DNA of 64,000 bases from Endoryza foliicola (GCA_965226965.1 OZ245715.1:4340001-4404000), one strand, 5' to 3'. Positions 25,797 through 35,626 are shown, counted from the stretch's first letter. Made by a program: numbers and translations. Notes: generated by a model not told the origin, from the letters alone.

Positions 25797-27032
25797 ATGG
25801 CAAAAACAACCCTACATTGTTCATTCTGTGGTCGCAGCCGCGATGAGGTGAAGATTTTGATCGCCGGCCAAGAAGGACATATTTGTGAAAACTGCGTAGA
25901 CCATGCGCAAGAAATCATTGAACAAGAACTGTCAACACGTCAAGACGGCACTTCCACTTCCGGATTTAAACTCACCGTTAAGAAGCCCATAGAAGTAAAG
26001 AAATTCTTAGACGAATACATCATTGGACAAGACGATGCTAAAAAAGTATTGTCTGTGGCTGTATACAATCACTACAAACGTTTACAACAAAAACCTGCAG
26101 AAGGTGAAGTTGAAATTGAGAAGAGCAATATTGTAATGGTAGGTGAAACCGGAACCGGTAAAACCTTGCTTGCAAAAACCATTGCCCGTTTGTTGAACGT
26201 TCCGTTTGCGATTGTTGATGCAACGGTGTTTACCGAAGCCGGTTATGTAGGCGAAGACGTAGAAAGTATTTTAACGCGTTTGTTACAAGTTTGTAACTAC
26301 GATGTAAATGCTGCTGAGAAAGGCATTGTATACATTGACGAGATCGATAAGATTGCGCGCAAAGGCGACAATCCTTCTATCACCCGCGATGTAAGTGGAG
26401 AAGGCGTACAGCAAGGCTTGTTGAAATTATTAGAAGGTACGGATGTATTGGTTCCACCACAAGGAGGAAGAAAACATCCGGAACAAAAACTCATCAAAAT
26501 CAACACACAAAACATTCTGTTTATTTGTGGTGGCGCTTTTGATGGCGTTGACAAAGTAATTGCACGTCGTGTGAACACCAATGCCATTGGTTTCAACGTG
26601 AACAAAGAATTGCAGGAACACATGAAGAAGAATTTGTTGCAATACATCAATGCAACCGATTTGAAAAACTTCGGATTGATCCCTGAATTGTTAGGTCGTT
26701 TGCCGGTGGTAACACATTTGAACCCATTGGATGCTCCTACCCTGCGTGCTATTCTTACGGAGCCTAAAAACTCATTGATGCGTCAGTACAAGAAATTGTT
26801 TGATCTTGAGGGAATTCAACTAACGATCGACGATGAAGTATTGGACTTCATGGTGGAGAAAGCAATTGAGTACAAACTAGGCGCACGTGGTTTGAGAAGC
26901 ATCTGCGAAAGCATTCTAACAGATGCGATGTTTGAATTACCAAGCTCCAAAGAAACCAGCTTCCATTTGGATCTGGAATATGCTCGATTGAAATTCGACA
27001 AGAGCAAGTTTAATTTGTTGAAAGTGGCATAG
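25797..27032 (+). CDS. clpX: ATP-dependent Clp protease ATP-binding subunit ClpX
   Basis: A 411-aa AAA+ unfoldase that feeds substrates into ClpP. The N-terminal zinc-binding domain has CSFCGRS (residues 8-14) and ICENCVDHA (about 31-39). The AAA+ core has Walker A GETGTGKTLLAKT (about 116), a pore loop AGYVGEDVES, Walker B IVYIDEIDKIARK, the IGF-type ClpP-binding region and sensor-2 YKLGARGLRSICE. Length and order fit the family. It is a separate transcription unit after the two clpP genes, and a terminator follows. Confidence 0.96.
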   Translation: MAKTTLHCSFCGRSRDEVKILIAGQEGHICENCVDHAQEIIEQELSTRQDGTSTSGFKLTVKKPIEVKKFLDEYIIGQDDAKKVLSVAVYNHYKRLQQKPAEGEVEIEKSNIVMVGETGTGKTLLAKTIARLLNVPFAIVDATVFTEAGYVGEDVESILTRLLQVCNYDVNAAEKGIVYIDEIDKIARKGDNPSITRDVSGEGVQQGLLKLLEGTDVLVPPQGGRKHPEQKLIKINTQNILFICGGAFDGVDKVIARRVNTNAIGFNVNKELQEHMKKNLLQYINATDLKNFGLIPELLGRLPVVTHLNPLDAPTLRAILTEPKNSLMRQYKKLFDLEGIQLTIDDEVLDFMVEKAIEYKLGARGLRSICESILTDAMFELPSSKETSFHLDLEYARLKFDKSKFNLLKVA

Positions 27033-27101
27033 GTGGAGTGGTGAGTAATGAGTAGTGAGTTTTAAGTAGTAGGTTAGAAGTGATATGTTATAAGATTTTG
27101 A

Positions 27102-27125
27102 AGTCCCGCAATGCGGGACTTTTTT
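27102..27125 (+). terminator. Terminator after clpX
   Basis: AGTCCCGC-AAT-GCGGGACT stem followed by six T. Confidence 0.85.
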
Positions 27126-27159
27126 CTTTACCTTAGCTACTCATCGAAAATCGTTTTGT

Positions 27160-27333
27160 ATGAAACAACTCATCGATCAATTAATGGAAGCCGGCTTAAC
27201 AGAGGCGCAAGCATATAAGGCTATTGATATCATTAAAAATTTTGCGAAAGATAAATTCCCCATTTTTGGTGGGGCGATTGACAAGTTGTTTGATAAGTAT
27301 GGGCCGAAGCAGGAGGATGATTTTTTAGAGTAG
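27160..27333 (+). CDS. Small hypothetical protein (57 aa)
   Basis: Translates as a compact 57-residue protein beginning MKQLIDQLMEAGLTEAQAYK, with a middle KNFAKDKFPIFGGAIDKLF and an acidic end. The pattern of an amphipathic helix, a Gly-Gly turn and a second helix looks like a small helical Bacteroidota family rather than random translation. No database match could be checked. It starts 35 bases after the clpX terminator. Its stop codon is followed at once by a GAGTAGTGAGT-type repeat, as also happens after clpX. Confidence 0.5.
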   Translation: MKQLIDQLMEAGLTEAQAYKAIDIIKNFAKDKFPIFGGAIDKLFDKYGPKQEDDFLE

Positions 27334-27376
27334 TGTGAGTTTTGAGTTGTAAGTAGTGAGTTTTTTAGTTTTTTAG

Positions 27377-27543
27377 TTTTGTGCAGCTTCGCTGCACTAT
27401 GTGTCGCAAAGGTGAAGAAGTGGAAGAAGTATCACAAAGAGATTTCAGTTCTTCAAGTAGAATGAGTTGTGAGTTTTGTGCAGCTTCGCTGCGCTATTTG
27501 TCACAAAGGTGAAGAAGTGGAAGAAGTATCACAAAGAGATTTC
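27377..27543. repeat. Two 70-bp direct repeats
   Basis: Copies at 27377-27446 and 27474-27543 (period 97) differ at only a few positions. Each starts with a GCAGC-TTC-GCTGC mini-hairpin and ends ATCACAAAGAGATTTC. They lie in a 408-base non-coding gap (27334-27741). Confidence 0.8.
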
Positions 27544-27741
27544 GGAATAGAATTCCTGCTAGATATAGGCTCCTTGTTTATTTAGTGAGATCAATGAGTA
27601 AAATGAATTGAGATACATTTCGAACAAATCCAACTCCGTGTCGCTTCATTAACTTTGCGCCTCCTTTGTGATCAAAAAACCCTCCCGTGAAGATTCACAG
27701 AAGGGTTACACAAGACAAGCAACCTTAAACATTCGACTAGG

Positions 27742-28890
27742 CTATTTTAAAACTTCTCGAGAGATCACAAGTTTTTGAATTTCAGATGTACCTTCTCCAA
27801 TAGTACACAACTTACTGTCTCTATAATATTTTTCAACTGGAAAGTCTTTGGTATAACCATAGCCTCCAAAAACTTGCACGGCTTCGTTGGAAACTTTTAC
27901 CGCTACTTCACTTGCATAGTATTTTGCCATGGCCGATTCTTTGGTCATGGGCAAGCCCCGCATTTTTAGATCGCAGGCTTGAAGTGTTAGCAATGTTGCA
28001 GCTTCAATTTCAGTAGCCATATCGGCTAGCTTAAAAGAAATACCTTGGAAATTACAGATGGGTTGATCGAATTGATGGCGTTCTTTTGAGTACTGCGTGG
28101 CCGCTTCAAAAGCACCGCGTGCAATTCCCAAACTAAGGGCAGCAATAGATATACGACCACCATCTAATATTTTCAATGATTGTTTGAAACCGGAACCGAT
28201 CTCGCCCATTCTATTTGAATCGGGTATTCTGCAATTATCAAAGATCATTTCAGTGGTTTCAGAAGCACGCATTCCCAATTTGTTTTCTTTCTTACCGGCA
28301 CTGAATCCGGGCGTCCCTCTTTCAACAATGAAGGCTGTAGCATTGTCTTTCGCTCTTGCTTCGCCTGTTCTTGCAATTACCACTGCTACATTCGATGACT
28401 TTCCATGGGTGATCCAACATTTGGTACCGTTCAGCACCCAATGATCGCCATCACGAACAGCCGTTGTTTTCATATTACCGGCATCGCTACCGGTATTGGG
28501 TTCTGTTAATCCCCAGGCGCCGATCCATTCACCGGTGGCCAGTTTGGGTAAATATTTTTTCTTCTGTTCTTCGTTTCCAAAGGTTAAAATATGACCGGTG
28601 CACAAAGAGTTGTGAGCCGCCACACTTAAACCAATAGAGCCACACACTTTACCGATCTCTTGCAAAATGCTCACGTATTCATAATAGCTCAATCCGGCCC
28701 CACCGTATTCTTCGGGCACTAGTACACCCATCAATCCCAGCTTTCCCATTTCATGGAACAATTCAATGGGGAAGTGTTGAGTTTCGTCCCACTCCATTAC
28801 ATGGGGTTTGATGTATTGTTTCGCGAATTCACGGGTAGATTCGGATACTTGCTGCGTCAATTCTGAGGTAAGAAAATTCATAGTTGGCAA
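27742..28890 (-). CDS. Acyl-CoA dehydrogenase
   Basis: A 382-aa FAD-dependent dehydrogenase of fatty or branched acyl-CoA oxidation. The N-terminal helical domain contains MGKLGLMGVLVPEEYGGAG. The middle beta domain has the FAD/substrate motif WGLTEPNTGSDAGNMKTTA and the WVLNGTKCWITHG segment. The C-terminal domain contains QVFGGYGYTKDFPVEKYYRD, with the likely catalytic Glu in PVEK, and ends CTIGEGTSEIQKLVISREVLK. All family landmarks are intact. It is monocistronic. The chain-length preference cannot be deduced. Confidence 0.93.
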   Translation of the reverse strand: MPTMNFLTSELTQQVSESTREFAKQYIKPHVMEWDETQHFPIELFHEMGKLGLMGVLVPEEYGGAGLSYYEYVSILQEIGKVCGSIGLSVAAHNSLCTGHILTFGNEEQKKKYLPKLATGEWIGAWGLTEPNTGSDAGNMKTTAVRDGDHWVLNGTKCWITHGKSSNVAVVIARTGEARAKDNATAFIVERGTPGFSAGKKENKLGMRASETTEMIFDNCRIPDSNRMGEIGSGFKQSLKILDGGRISIAALSLGIARGAFEAATQYSKERHQFDQPICNFQGISFKLADMATEIEAATLLTLQACDLKMRGLPMTKESAMAKYYASEVAVKVSNEAVQVFGGYGYTKDFPVEKYYRDSKLCTIGEGTSEIQKLVISREVLK

Positions 28891-29058
28891 ACGTTACTGC
28901 AATATACAATATTATATAAAACAACTAACAAATGTTAGTGACTGTTTTCTTTCTATCCGCTATTGTTTAATAATACTTTACCCCTATTTTACCCATTTAC
29001 CCAGAGGATATAATAATGAATGGCAAGAATTAGAGTTATTTGGCAAAGAGCCCTTTTT

Positions 29059-32000
29059 ATGAAAAGATACATTTCTCTGCTCATTTTCAGCCTACTATGG
29101 ATGTTACAAATCAGCAATGCTCAAAGTACAGGATATATCAACAGACAAGCTACTTCTGCAGGAGGTAGAACGATATTGGATCCAAATGGAGATGGATACA
29201 CTTCCACCAATAGTTCCGGATTTGCAGGCAACGATGTAGCGAATTCAGAACTTCCGTTTAGATCAGTTCCCTCCTATTCTATAGAACCTTATGGAGATCT
29301 GCGCAGAGGACCTAGTCACCTGTATTCCGACTTTGTTCCGGATGGAAACAACGTTGGTTACTACACCTATTATGATGGTACGAATCTTTTGTTCCGCTTT
29401 AGAGTTGGCAGTATCATGCAGGGTTCAAAAGGCTACAGCGTATTGCTTGACACCGATGGTAAATTTGGATCGAGTGGAGCGAATGCTGACCCCAATTATC
29501 AAGCTGCCACAACGGGAACCAATGGTAATCCCGGCTTTGAGATCGAGATCGTACTGGAAACCAATTCACGAATTGCAATTTATAATGTGGATGGAAGCAG
29601 CACTCCCACCCTTGTAACCTCCTATTCGAATTGGCAGGACATGTCGCAAATTTCAGTGGCAGGAACTTTTGACAATGGTGATCCTGATTTCTTTATAGAC
29701 TTCTATGTACCCTTTAGCGCATTAACTTCAAGTCCATTTAATTTAACCAGTTCAAGCTCCTTAAGAATGGCAGCAACAACCGTTATGTCGCCACAAGCTG
29801 CCATTGGTGGGCCCAAATCAGATATTTACGGAACCAATGATGCTTCGTTTAAAACCACGAATGAGCAATATGAAGTTTTCATTACTAGTCAACCAGGGTT
29901 TACACCTGGAGGCCTAACATCGGGTGGTTTAAGCAGCATGTGTACAGCGCCCCCTACGGTTACCGCTCCGTTGAGCACCGGAACGGTTTCCGTTTCGGGA
30001 ACTTGGACGAGCTCAACTTTGAGTGGAGCAGCCAGTACTACAACAATCACTGTTTATAAAAATGGCGTTTCAGTAGGTACTGTTTCAAATGTAAGTTCAG
30101 GAAGTACCTGGACGCTTGCCGGTGTTTCGCTTGCTAATGGAGATATTGTAACCGCAAAAGCACAAGCAGCAGGTGAGTCGATGTGTTTGGTAAGCAATAG
30201 TGTAACTGCACGCTCTTGTACAACCGCTACACGTCCGCCTATTCCAACATTAACCTGTGCAGGCAACTATTCAAAAGGGGTAACGGGAAGCAATTTGTCT
30301 ACAGGTTGGACTATCTATGTTGAAAATCAAACTAGAGGCACTACAGAAACTAGTGTGGCTAACCCGGGTCAATTTACTACCAGCGGAACCAGTCCAAACA
30401 TTACTTGGAATTATGCAGGTGGATGTAATGGTGGTCCTAACATGCCTTCGGGATCTTACCGGATTTACTATGTGAATGCAAGCGGCTGTGCTTCTGAACC
30501 AATTTCTTTTTGTTTAGCTACGGGTTCTGGCGCTGCCAATAACCTTGCAGGAACTTCCGCTACTCCTACAATCACTAGCCCCGGTTCATTAACACCCGGA
30601 ACTTCTTCACTTAGCGGAACTGGAGAAGCCAATAGCACGGTTCGATTGTATGTTGACGGAGAAATGGTGCAAAGCACTACTGCCAGCGGAACAGGAACCT
30701 TTAGCTTCACCAATCTTTCACTTACATTGGGGCAATCTGTATACATCACAAACGTATTAAATACGGGAACAGTAAATACTAGCAAATGCTTCGCAGCATC
30801 AACCACCTATACGGTTAACTGCTATACCACACCACCTTTGATCAACGTTGATAACAACAATCAATTAACAGCAGGAGCTGCTATTACGGGAACTAGTTCC
30901 GAACCTGCAGGAACAACCATTAGAGTGTATACTTCAGCTGCCGTTTTAGTGGCAACAGTTACAGTACAGAGTGATAAAACATGGACTACCGGCTCTTACA
31001 CGGCAGTAGCCGGAACTTCTTACTATGCCACGGCACAAAATGGCACTTGCACCGTTAGTTCAGCCTCTAGTACTTTTGCTGCAGCCACCGCAACAACCGG
31101 AAGATGCGGAAGTATTACGGGAACCATCACCACTTCTTCCTCTTCAATAAGTGGAATCTTGGCTACCGCTGTGGCAAGTACCACCGTAAACTTGTATTTG
31201 GATGGAACCAAGATTGGAACAGTAGTAACTTCCACTACTTCCTTTACGATCAGCACTTTTACTTACCCTTTATACAATGGAGGAATATTGAGCATTGGCG
31301 TACAAGAAACAGGAAAACTGGAACAAGTATGTGGAACTACCACCACTGTAAGTTGCAGCAGCGGTCCGGCCACTCCTACCATTTCACCAACAAGCAGCTC
31401 ATTGGCTGCAGGACAAACACAAACCTTTACAATCAGCAATGCTACGGTAGGTGCATTTTATGGAATTGCAGATGCAAGTACAGGCCAATCTTTAGGAACA
31501 GGAGTCTGGGCTAGCGCTACTTCATTAAACATAACAACAAATACCTTTACGTCAGGAAATTACACTGTTCAAATAAAGGGCACATCATTAAGTGGGCTTA
31601 GTATGTGTAGTTCTAGCGGCAGCTCTGCGAGCCTGATAGTTACCTCATCCTTACCCAGCAAACTTGGATCGTTCACAGGTGTTTGGATCAACAATACGGT
31701 TCGATTGAATTGGAAGACGGTTATGGAAAGTGAGTTAGATAAATTTGAAATTGAGAGAAGTACAGATGCCATAACCTACCAATCTTTGGGAAATGTAAAA
31801 GCACTGAATGCATTGAATGGATCAACTTATTCATTTTTGGATGCCAGCCCTAAGACAATCAATTACTATCGTTTGAAGCAAATTGATTTAGATGGGCGAG
31901 CAACTTACAGTAATGTTTTGGTAATGAAATTAGGAACCTTATCTAAGATGATGATGTATCCTAATCCTTTTACCAATCAACTTTCTATTCAATTGTATTT

Positions 32001-32202
32001 AACCAAAACGGAAACTATTCAACTTGACTTACTAGATATTCGAGGGGTGCGTTTGGCAAGCAAGCAAGTGATGGGTGTATTTGGAAATAATACCATTAAC
32101 TGGGAGGGGTTAGGTCATATTAATCAAGGTGTATACATGCTTCGAATTAAAACCTCCCATGATTCAACCACGTTACATCAGAAATTAATTAAAACCAACT
32201 AA
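29059..32202 (+). CDS. Large secreted protein with T9SS sorting domain
   Basis: 1047 aa from the ATG at 29059, which opens a good signal peptide (MKRYISLLIFSLLWMLQ). The frame can be extended to 29020. The N-terminal domain (about 20-300) begins with a DPNGDGYTS calcium-like motif and a GPSHLYSDFVPDGNN segment. Then come several Ser/Thr/Gly-rich Ig-like repeats (for example TVTAPLSTGTVSVSG, GTGEANSTVRLYVDG, GTSSEPAGTTIRVYT). A linker beta domain WKTVMESELDKFEIERS precedes the type A sorting domain (YPNPFTNQLSIQL...INQGVYMLRI). It is probably displayed or released by the type IX system. The biological role is unknown. Confidence 0.85.
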   Translation: MKRYISLLIFSLLWMLQISNAQSTGYINRQATSAGGRTILDPNGDGYTSTNSSGFAGNDVANSELPFRSVPSYSIEPYGDLRRGPSHLYSDFVPDGNNVGYYTYYDGTNLLFRFRVGSIMQGSKGYSVLLDTDGKFGSSGANADPNYQAATTGTNGNPGFEIEIVLETNSRIAIYNVDGSSTPTLVTSYSNWQDMSQISVAGTFDNGDPDFFIDFYVPFSALTSSPFNLTSSSSLRMAATTVMSPQAAIGGPKSDIYGTNDASFKTTNEQYEVFITSQPGFTPGGLTSGGLSSMCTAPPTVTAPLSTGTVSVSGTWTSSTLSGAASTTTITVYKNGVSVGTVSNVSSGSTWTLAGVSLANGDIVTAKAQAAGESMCLVSNSVTARSCTTATRPPIPTLTCAGNYSKGVTGSNLSTGWTIYVENQTRGTTETSVANPGQFTTSGTSPNITWNYAGGCNGGPNMPSGSYRIYYVNASGCASEPISFCLATGSGAANNLAGTSATPTITSPGSLTPGTSSLSGTGEANSTVRLYVDGEMVQSTTASGTGTFSFTNLSLTLGQSVYITNVLNTGTVNTSKCFAASTTYTVNCYTTPPLINVDNNNQLTAGAAITGTSSEPAGTTIRVYTSAAVLVATVTVQSDKTWTTGSYTAVAGTSYYATAQNGTCTVSSASSTFAAATATTGRCGSITGTITTSSSSISGILATAVASTTVNLYLDGTKIGTVVTSTTSFTISTFTYPLYNGGILSIGVQETGKLEQVCGTTTTVSCSSGPATPTISPTSSSLAAGQTQTFTISNATVGAFYGIADASTGQSLGTGVWASATSLNITTNTFTSGNYTVQIKGTSLSGLSMCSSSGSSASLIVTSSLPSKLGSFTGVWINNTVRLNWKTVMESELDKFEIERSTDAITYQSLGNVKALNALNGSTYSFLDASPKTINYYRLKQIDLDGRATYSNVLVMKLGTLSKMMMYPNPFTNQLSIQLYLTKTETIQLDLLDIRGVRLASKQVMGVFGNNTINWEGLGHINQGVYMLRIKTSHDSTTLHQKLIKTN

Positions 32203-32210
32203 AATACAGA

Positions 32211-32243
32211 GGGCTGTTCAATTGAACAGCCCTTTTCTTTTTT
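32211..32243. terminator. Palindromic terminator after the T9SS protein
   Basis: An 11-bp arm GGGCTGTTCAA mirrored exactly, then TTTTCTTTTTT on the plus strand. Confidence 0.8.
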
Positions 32244-32255
32244 AGAAATACCCTT

Positions 32256-32951
32256 CTATAATTTAAGGTAGGGCTTTATTTTACCGAATAAAGAATCATT
32301 GATATTGTCGAGCTGTCGTAAATCTTCTATGCTCTTAATGCCGTTCCTGTTTCTTCTGAAAGCAACAATTTGTTTTGCCAGCTTCCATCTAATATAAGGA
32401 TGAGCTTTGAATACTTCTTCCGAATCAGAATTTAACGAAAGTTGACTTACTGAATAGTTCCCTTGAGTAAGAAACGGCAAGATTTTTTTATAAGTAGAAT
32501 CGGGCAACCCAAATGTTTCTGCCACCTGATCAACCGACACAAACCCACCCAATCGGATTCTAAACTTCACGATACGCCCGGCGAATCCGGGACCAATACC
32601 CGGAAGGGATTCCCAGAGGGCCGAATCGGCTTTGTTGATATCGATTTTAGCAGACTGAAAACCTGTTCTTGGATAGAAGGGTTTGCGAAAGGAGTCTATT
32701 TTAAAAGAAGAGCGGTTGTGCTTGTAGTAGTTGGCAGAGCTGGGAAGAGTCCGCGCATTGGAGTCGTATTTATGATAGTGTTGTTCGTACAAGGTATCGT
32801 AGGCCTCCCATACTAATACTTCTAGATTGGCGGGAATTTTCGGTTTGGGTTTTAGTAGGGTTGGGAGTAGAAATGCTGTAACGGTGATGATACTAAGCAA
32901 CAAAATGCCGGCTCTTTCGCGGGCTGAAAATTGAAATACAGACGGTTCCAT
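32256..32951 (-). CDS. Membrane-anchored helix-hairpin-helix protein (ComEA-like)
   Basis: A 231-aa protein with one N-terminal membrane helix (GILLLSIITVTAFLLPTLL, about 14-32), a linker of about 70 residues and helix-hairpin-helix units. INKADSALWESLPGIGPGFAGRIVKFR (about 105-131) is a classic ComEA/HhH DNA-binding hairpin. A second, weaker one is HPYIRWKLAKQIVAFRR...LRQLDNIND. ComEA-type proteins bind DNA in the periplasm during uptake, but similar proteins are common in non-competent Bacteroidota. No competence genes are nearby, so the role is open. Confidence 0.8.
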   Translation of the reverse strand: MEPSVFQFSARERAGILLLSIITVTAFLLPTLLKPKPKIPANLEVLVWEAYDTLYEQHYHKYDSNARTLPSSANYYKHNRSSFKIDSFRKPFYPRTGFQSAKIDINKADSALWESLPGIGPGFAGRIVKFRIRLGGFVSVDQVAETFGLPDSTYKKILPFLTQGNYSVSQLSLNSDSEEVFKAHPYIRWKLAKQIVAFRRNRNGIKSIEDLRQLDNINDSLFGKIKPYLKL

Positions 32952-33372
32952 AGAACTTAAAATGGGTGTTTTTAATACTTTACACTCATGTCAGTTAGTG
33001 ATACTATTTAGGTTGGATACGTGCTAACCCCTAATTATGGGTCCTCGTATATTTTCGCAGATGCTTTCCCGTTTATACTATGTACGACTTTGTGATCAGG
33101 AACAATGTTAGAAGAAAAACAGGTTTTAATGAAAAATTTACAACTTAATCTTAACACAATCCTATGGCTAAAGAAATTTACTCGAACTACTTATTATATT
33201 TTTCGCGCAATACTAACCCATTCTATTCAAGAACATACAGTTGCTTCTAATGAACAGTTGCGTGTACAACCCATTCCGGTTTTAACACGAACTCCAAAAA
33301 AAGGGTAGCCCTTAGGTACCACAGTATCAAAACAAACTGTTCGACCAAAGAGAAGACATTAAATCCAACTGT
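32952..33372. other. Intergenic region, no supported gene
   Basis: 421 bases between divergent genes. A 67-codon plus-strand frame at 33105-33308 has no recognisable domain and odd composition, so I do not call it. A TATTTTCG sequence near 33048 is a poor promoter match. Confidence 0.5.
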
Positions 33373-34851
33373 ATGAAATTTCATCCGCTATTAGCCTCAC
33401 AAATAGAGACTTGCCTGCGCACGGAGGCAATTCCTGAGACTATGCGTGATTTATTTCAGCAAATCAACCAGACCTATTATGCTTGTAAAGGAGTACCCCA
33501 ATTCATGCAATTGGAAGGTTCTTCAGATGCAAATCAATTGCTGGCAAGCTTAGAGCAGCAGCACGATGCATACATGGAATCGTTGAAGCGTATTCAACTG
33601 GTGTTGAGAAACGAGCAAAGTTTGTTGAATACAAGTTTAGAGCAGGATTTGAATTTGTTAGAAGAACAATTGCAGAAAACCAAAGAAGTTAAGTTACAAT
33701 TAATACAGGCCAATATAAAAGCAGAACTGGCTTCAAAAGCGAAAACCGATTTCTTATCGGTAATGAGCCATGAAATCAGAACACCGTTGAATGCGATCAT
33801 TGGAATGGCGCATGTAATGATGAGTGAAGAACGTTCTCCATCACAATTGGAAAACCTTCGCGCACTGAATATTTCTGCCGAGAATTTATTGAGCTTGATT
33901 AATGACATATTGGATTTCAGCAAAATTGAAGAAGGAAAAATTGAACTATCTGAAAGAGCTATTGATCTGAAGGAGTTGGTGAACAATATTAAAATGGCCA
34001 ACAGGATCAGAGCAGAAGAAAGAGGTAATGCCTTGAAAGTGTTTTTAGATACAGATATCCCATCCTCAATTATGGCTGATGATGTAAGACTCAGTCAGAT
34101 ATTGAACAATCTGGTCTCGAACGCAATCAAGTTTACAAATAATGGCACTATTACAATAGAAGTTAGAGTAATCGGAACCACGGCCGACTCACTGGAGATT
34201 CAGTTTTCGGTCACAGATACGGGTATTGGGATTGAAAAAGAAAAACAAAGCGTCATTTTTGACCACTTTTCACAAGCTAACACCGACATCACCCGAGAAT
34301 TCGGGGGATCGGGGCTCGGGCTCGCCATCATTCGACGCCTGTTGCACCTCATGAAAAGTGAAGTTTTTGTTGAAAGTGAACTCGGCCGTGGATCCAGATT
34401 TTACTTTAGCGTTGCCTTTAAAAAGGGAGTGGCCGACACGGTGGTGGCATCACCAGCTCACCACCGGGCTTCTACCGATTTAAAAGGTGTATCGGTATTG
34501 CTAGTAGAAGATGTGGAATTCAATGTAATGGTGGCCGAAAAAATGCTGACCAATTGGAATGCCAAAGTAGAAGTAGCAGAAAATGGACTCAATGCTGTTG
34601 GCAAAGCCCGAGATGGGAAGTATGATATCATTCTAATGGACTTACAAATGCCTGTGCTCGATGGGTACAGCGCTACTAAACATATTCGGGAATTCAATCC
34701 AGAAATTCCTATTATAGCCCTCACCGCTTCGGCCTCTTCCGATGTGCAAGAACGCACCAAAGAAGTAGGCATGAACGGCTATGTATCGAAACCGTTTAAA
34801 CCCACTGATTTATTCGATACTATTTCCCGACATACCGCTAAAGCCGTTTAA
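33373..34851 (+). CDS. Soluble hybrid histidine kinase
   Basis: A 492-aa two-component hybrid without a membrane segment. The N-terminal 120 residues form a helical/coiled-coil region with no known sensor domain. The HisKA domain has the H-box FLSVMSHEIRTPLNAIIGMAH (phospho-accepting His133). The HATPase domain shows the N box (LNNLVSNAIKFTNNG), G1 (DTGIGIEKEKQ) and G2 (EFGGSGLGLAI). A C-terminal receiver has VLLVEDVEFN and phospho-acceptor Asp in ILMDLQMPVLDGYS, with Lys in VSKPFKP. It lacks an HPt domain. Its last 42 bases overlap the 3' end of the convergent metallo-hydrolase gene. Confidence 0.92.
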   Translation: MKFHPLLASQIETCLRTEAIPETMRDLFQQINQTYYACKGVPQFMQLEGSSDANQLLASLEQQHDAYMESLKRIQLVLRNEQSLLNTSLEQDLNLLEEQLQKTKEVKLQLIQANIKAELASKAKTDFLSVMSHEIRTPLNAIIGMAHVMMSEERSPSQLENLRALNISAENLLSLINDILDFSKIEEGKIELSERAIDLKELVNNIKMANRIRAEERGNALKVFLDTDIPSSIMADDVRLSQILNNLVSNAIKFTNNGTITIEVRVIGTTADSLEIQFSVTDTGIGIEKEKQSVIFDHFSQANTDITREFGGSGLGLAIIRRLLHLMKSEVFVESELGRGSRFYFSVAFKKGVADTVVASPAHHRASTDLKGVSVLLVEDVEFNVMVAEKMLTNWNAKVEVAENGLNAVGKARDGKYDIILMDLQMPVLDGYSATKHIREFNPEIPIIALTASASSDVQERTKEVGMNGYVSKPFKPTDLFDTISRHTAKAV

Positions 34852-35622
34852 TTCGAGTTGCAATCCATCGTAGGCCAACTTCATTCCCTCCGGTAATTCT
34901 TTACTGATTTTTTCGTGTGTGCCTAGCTGATGACTGATATGAGTAAAGTAGGTTTGCGTGTTGTTCAGCTTCTCTCCCATTTCAATGGCTTCGCTCAAGG
35001 TAAAATGAGAAATGTGCTTTTCCTTTCGAAGGGCGTTTAAAACGAGTACTTCTCCATTACTGATCAGCGGCCAAACTTCTTCTTCAATTCTATTGGCATC
35101 GGTGATATAGGTAAAATTGCCGATTCTAAAACCCAGTACCGGCATTTTCAGGTGCCATACTTCGATGGGTTGAATGGGCAGGTCGCCGATCATGAACGGC
35201 TCTACCGAAATGGTATTCAGTTCAATTTCCGGAACGCCGGGGTATTTCTTATCGGCAAAAGCATAGGGAAACTCGCGAATCAGGACTTCCTGGGTCATTT
35301 CATTCGCATAGATATGCATGGGTTGTTGGGTAAAGAAATTGTAGGCGCGGATATCGTCGAGCCCCGCTACATGATCTTTGTGCGGATGGGTGAACAAAAC
35401 CGCATCCAGTTTCCGGTTGTTGATACGGAGCATTTGGTAGCGGAAATCGGGACCGGTGTCAATAATAAGGGTGGTGGTAGGCGATTCGATGAGTACGCTG
35501 GAGCGGAGTCGGTTATCGCGTTTATCGGTGGAAGTACACACTTCGCACGAGCAGCCGATCATGGGCACACCGCTGCTAGTGCCGGTGCCAAGAAAGGTTA
35601 CTTTGATAGGAGGACAATTCAC
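34810..35622 (-). CDS. MBL-fold metallo-hydrolase (PhnP-like)
   Basis: A 270-aa beta-lactamase-fold hydrolase. It has FLGTGTSSGVPMIGCSCEVC near the start, the metal motif THPHKDHVAGLDD (about 80-92), a DTGPDFR segment, a third ligand region YITDANRI and HISHQLGTH near the end. The Cys-x-Cys-x2-Cys cluster (CSCEVC) resembles the zinc site of PhnP phosphodiesterases. The start is uncertain: the GTG at 35622 is 5 bases after a TATTTTTG box, which suggests a leaderless transcript. The frame extends to 35652 without a better start. Substrate unknown, probably a cyclic or diester phosphate. Confidence 0.85.
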   Translation of the reverse strand: MNCPPIKVTFLGTGTSSGVPMIGCSCEVCTSTDKRDNRLRSSVLIESPTTTLIIDTGPDFRYQMLRINNRKLDAVLFTHPHKDHVAGLDDIRAYNFFTQQPMHIYANEMTQEVLIREFPYAFADKKYPGVPEIELNTISVEPFMIGDLPIQPIEVWHLKMPVLGFRIGNFTYITDANRIEEEVWPLISNGEVLVLNALRKEKHISHFTLSEAIEMGEKLNNTQTYFTHISHQLGTHEKISKELPEGMKLAYDGLQLELNGFSGMSGNSIE

Positions 35623-35626
35623 TTTA

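Noticed and set aside
27377..27543. CRISPR-like array
   Set aside because: There are only two long units, no regular short spacers and no cas genes nearby.
33105..33308. 67-aa frame before the histidine kinase
   Set aside because: There is no domain, no signal peptide and no promoter match; chance frame in AT-rich DNA.
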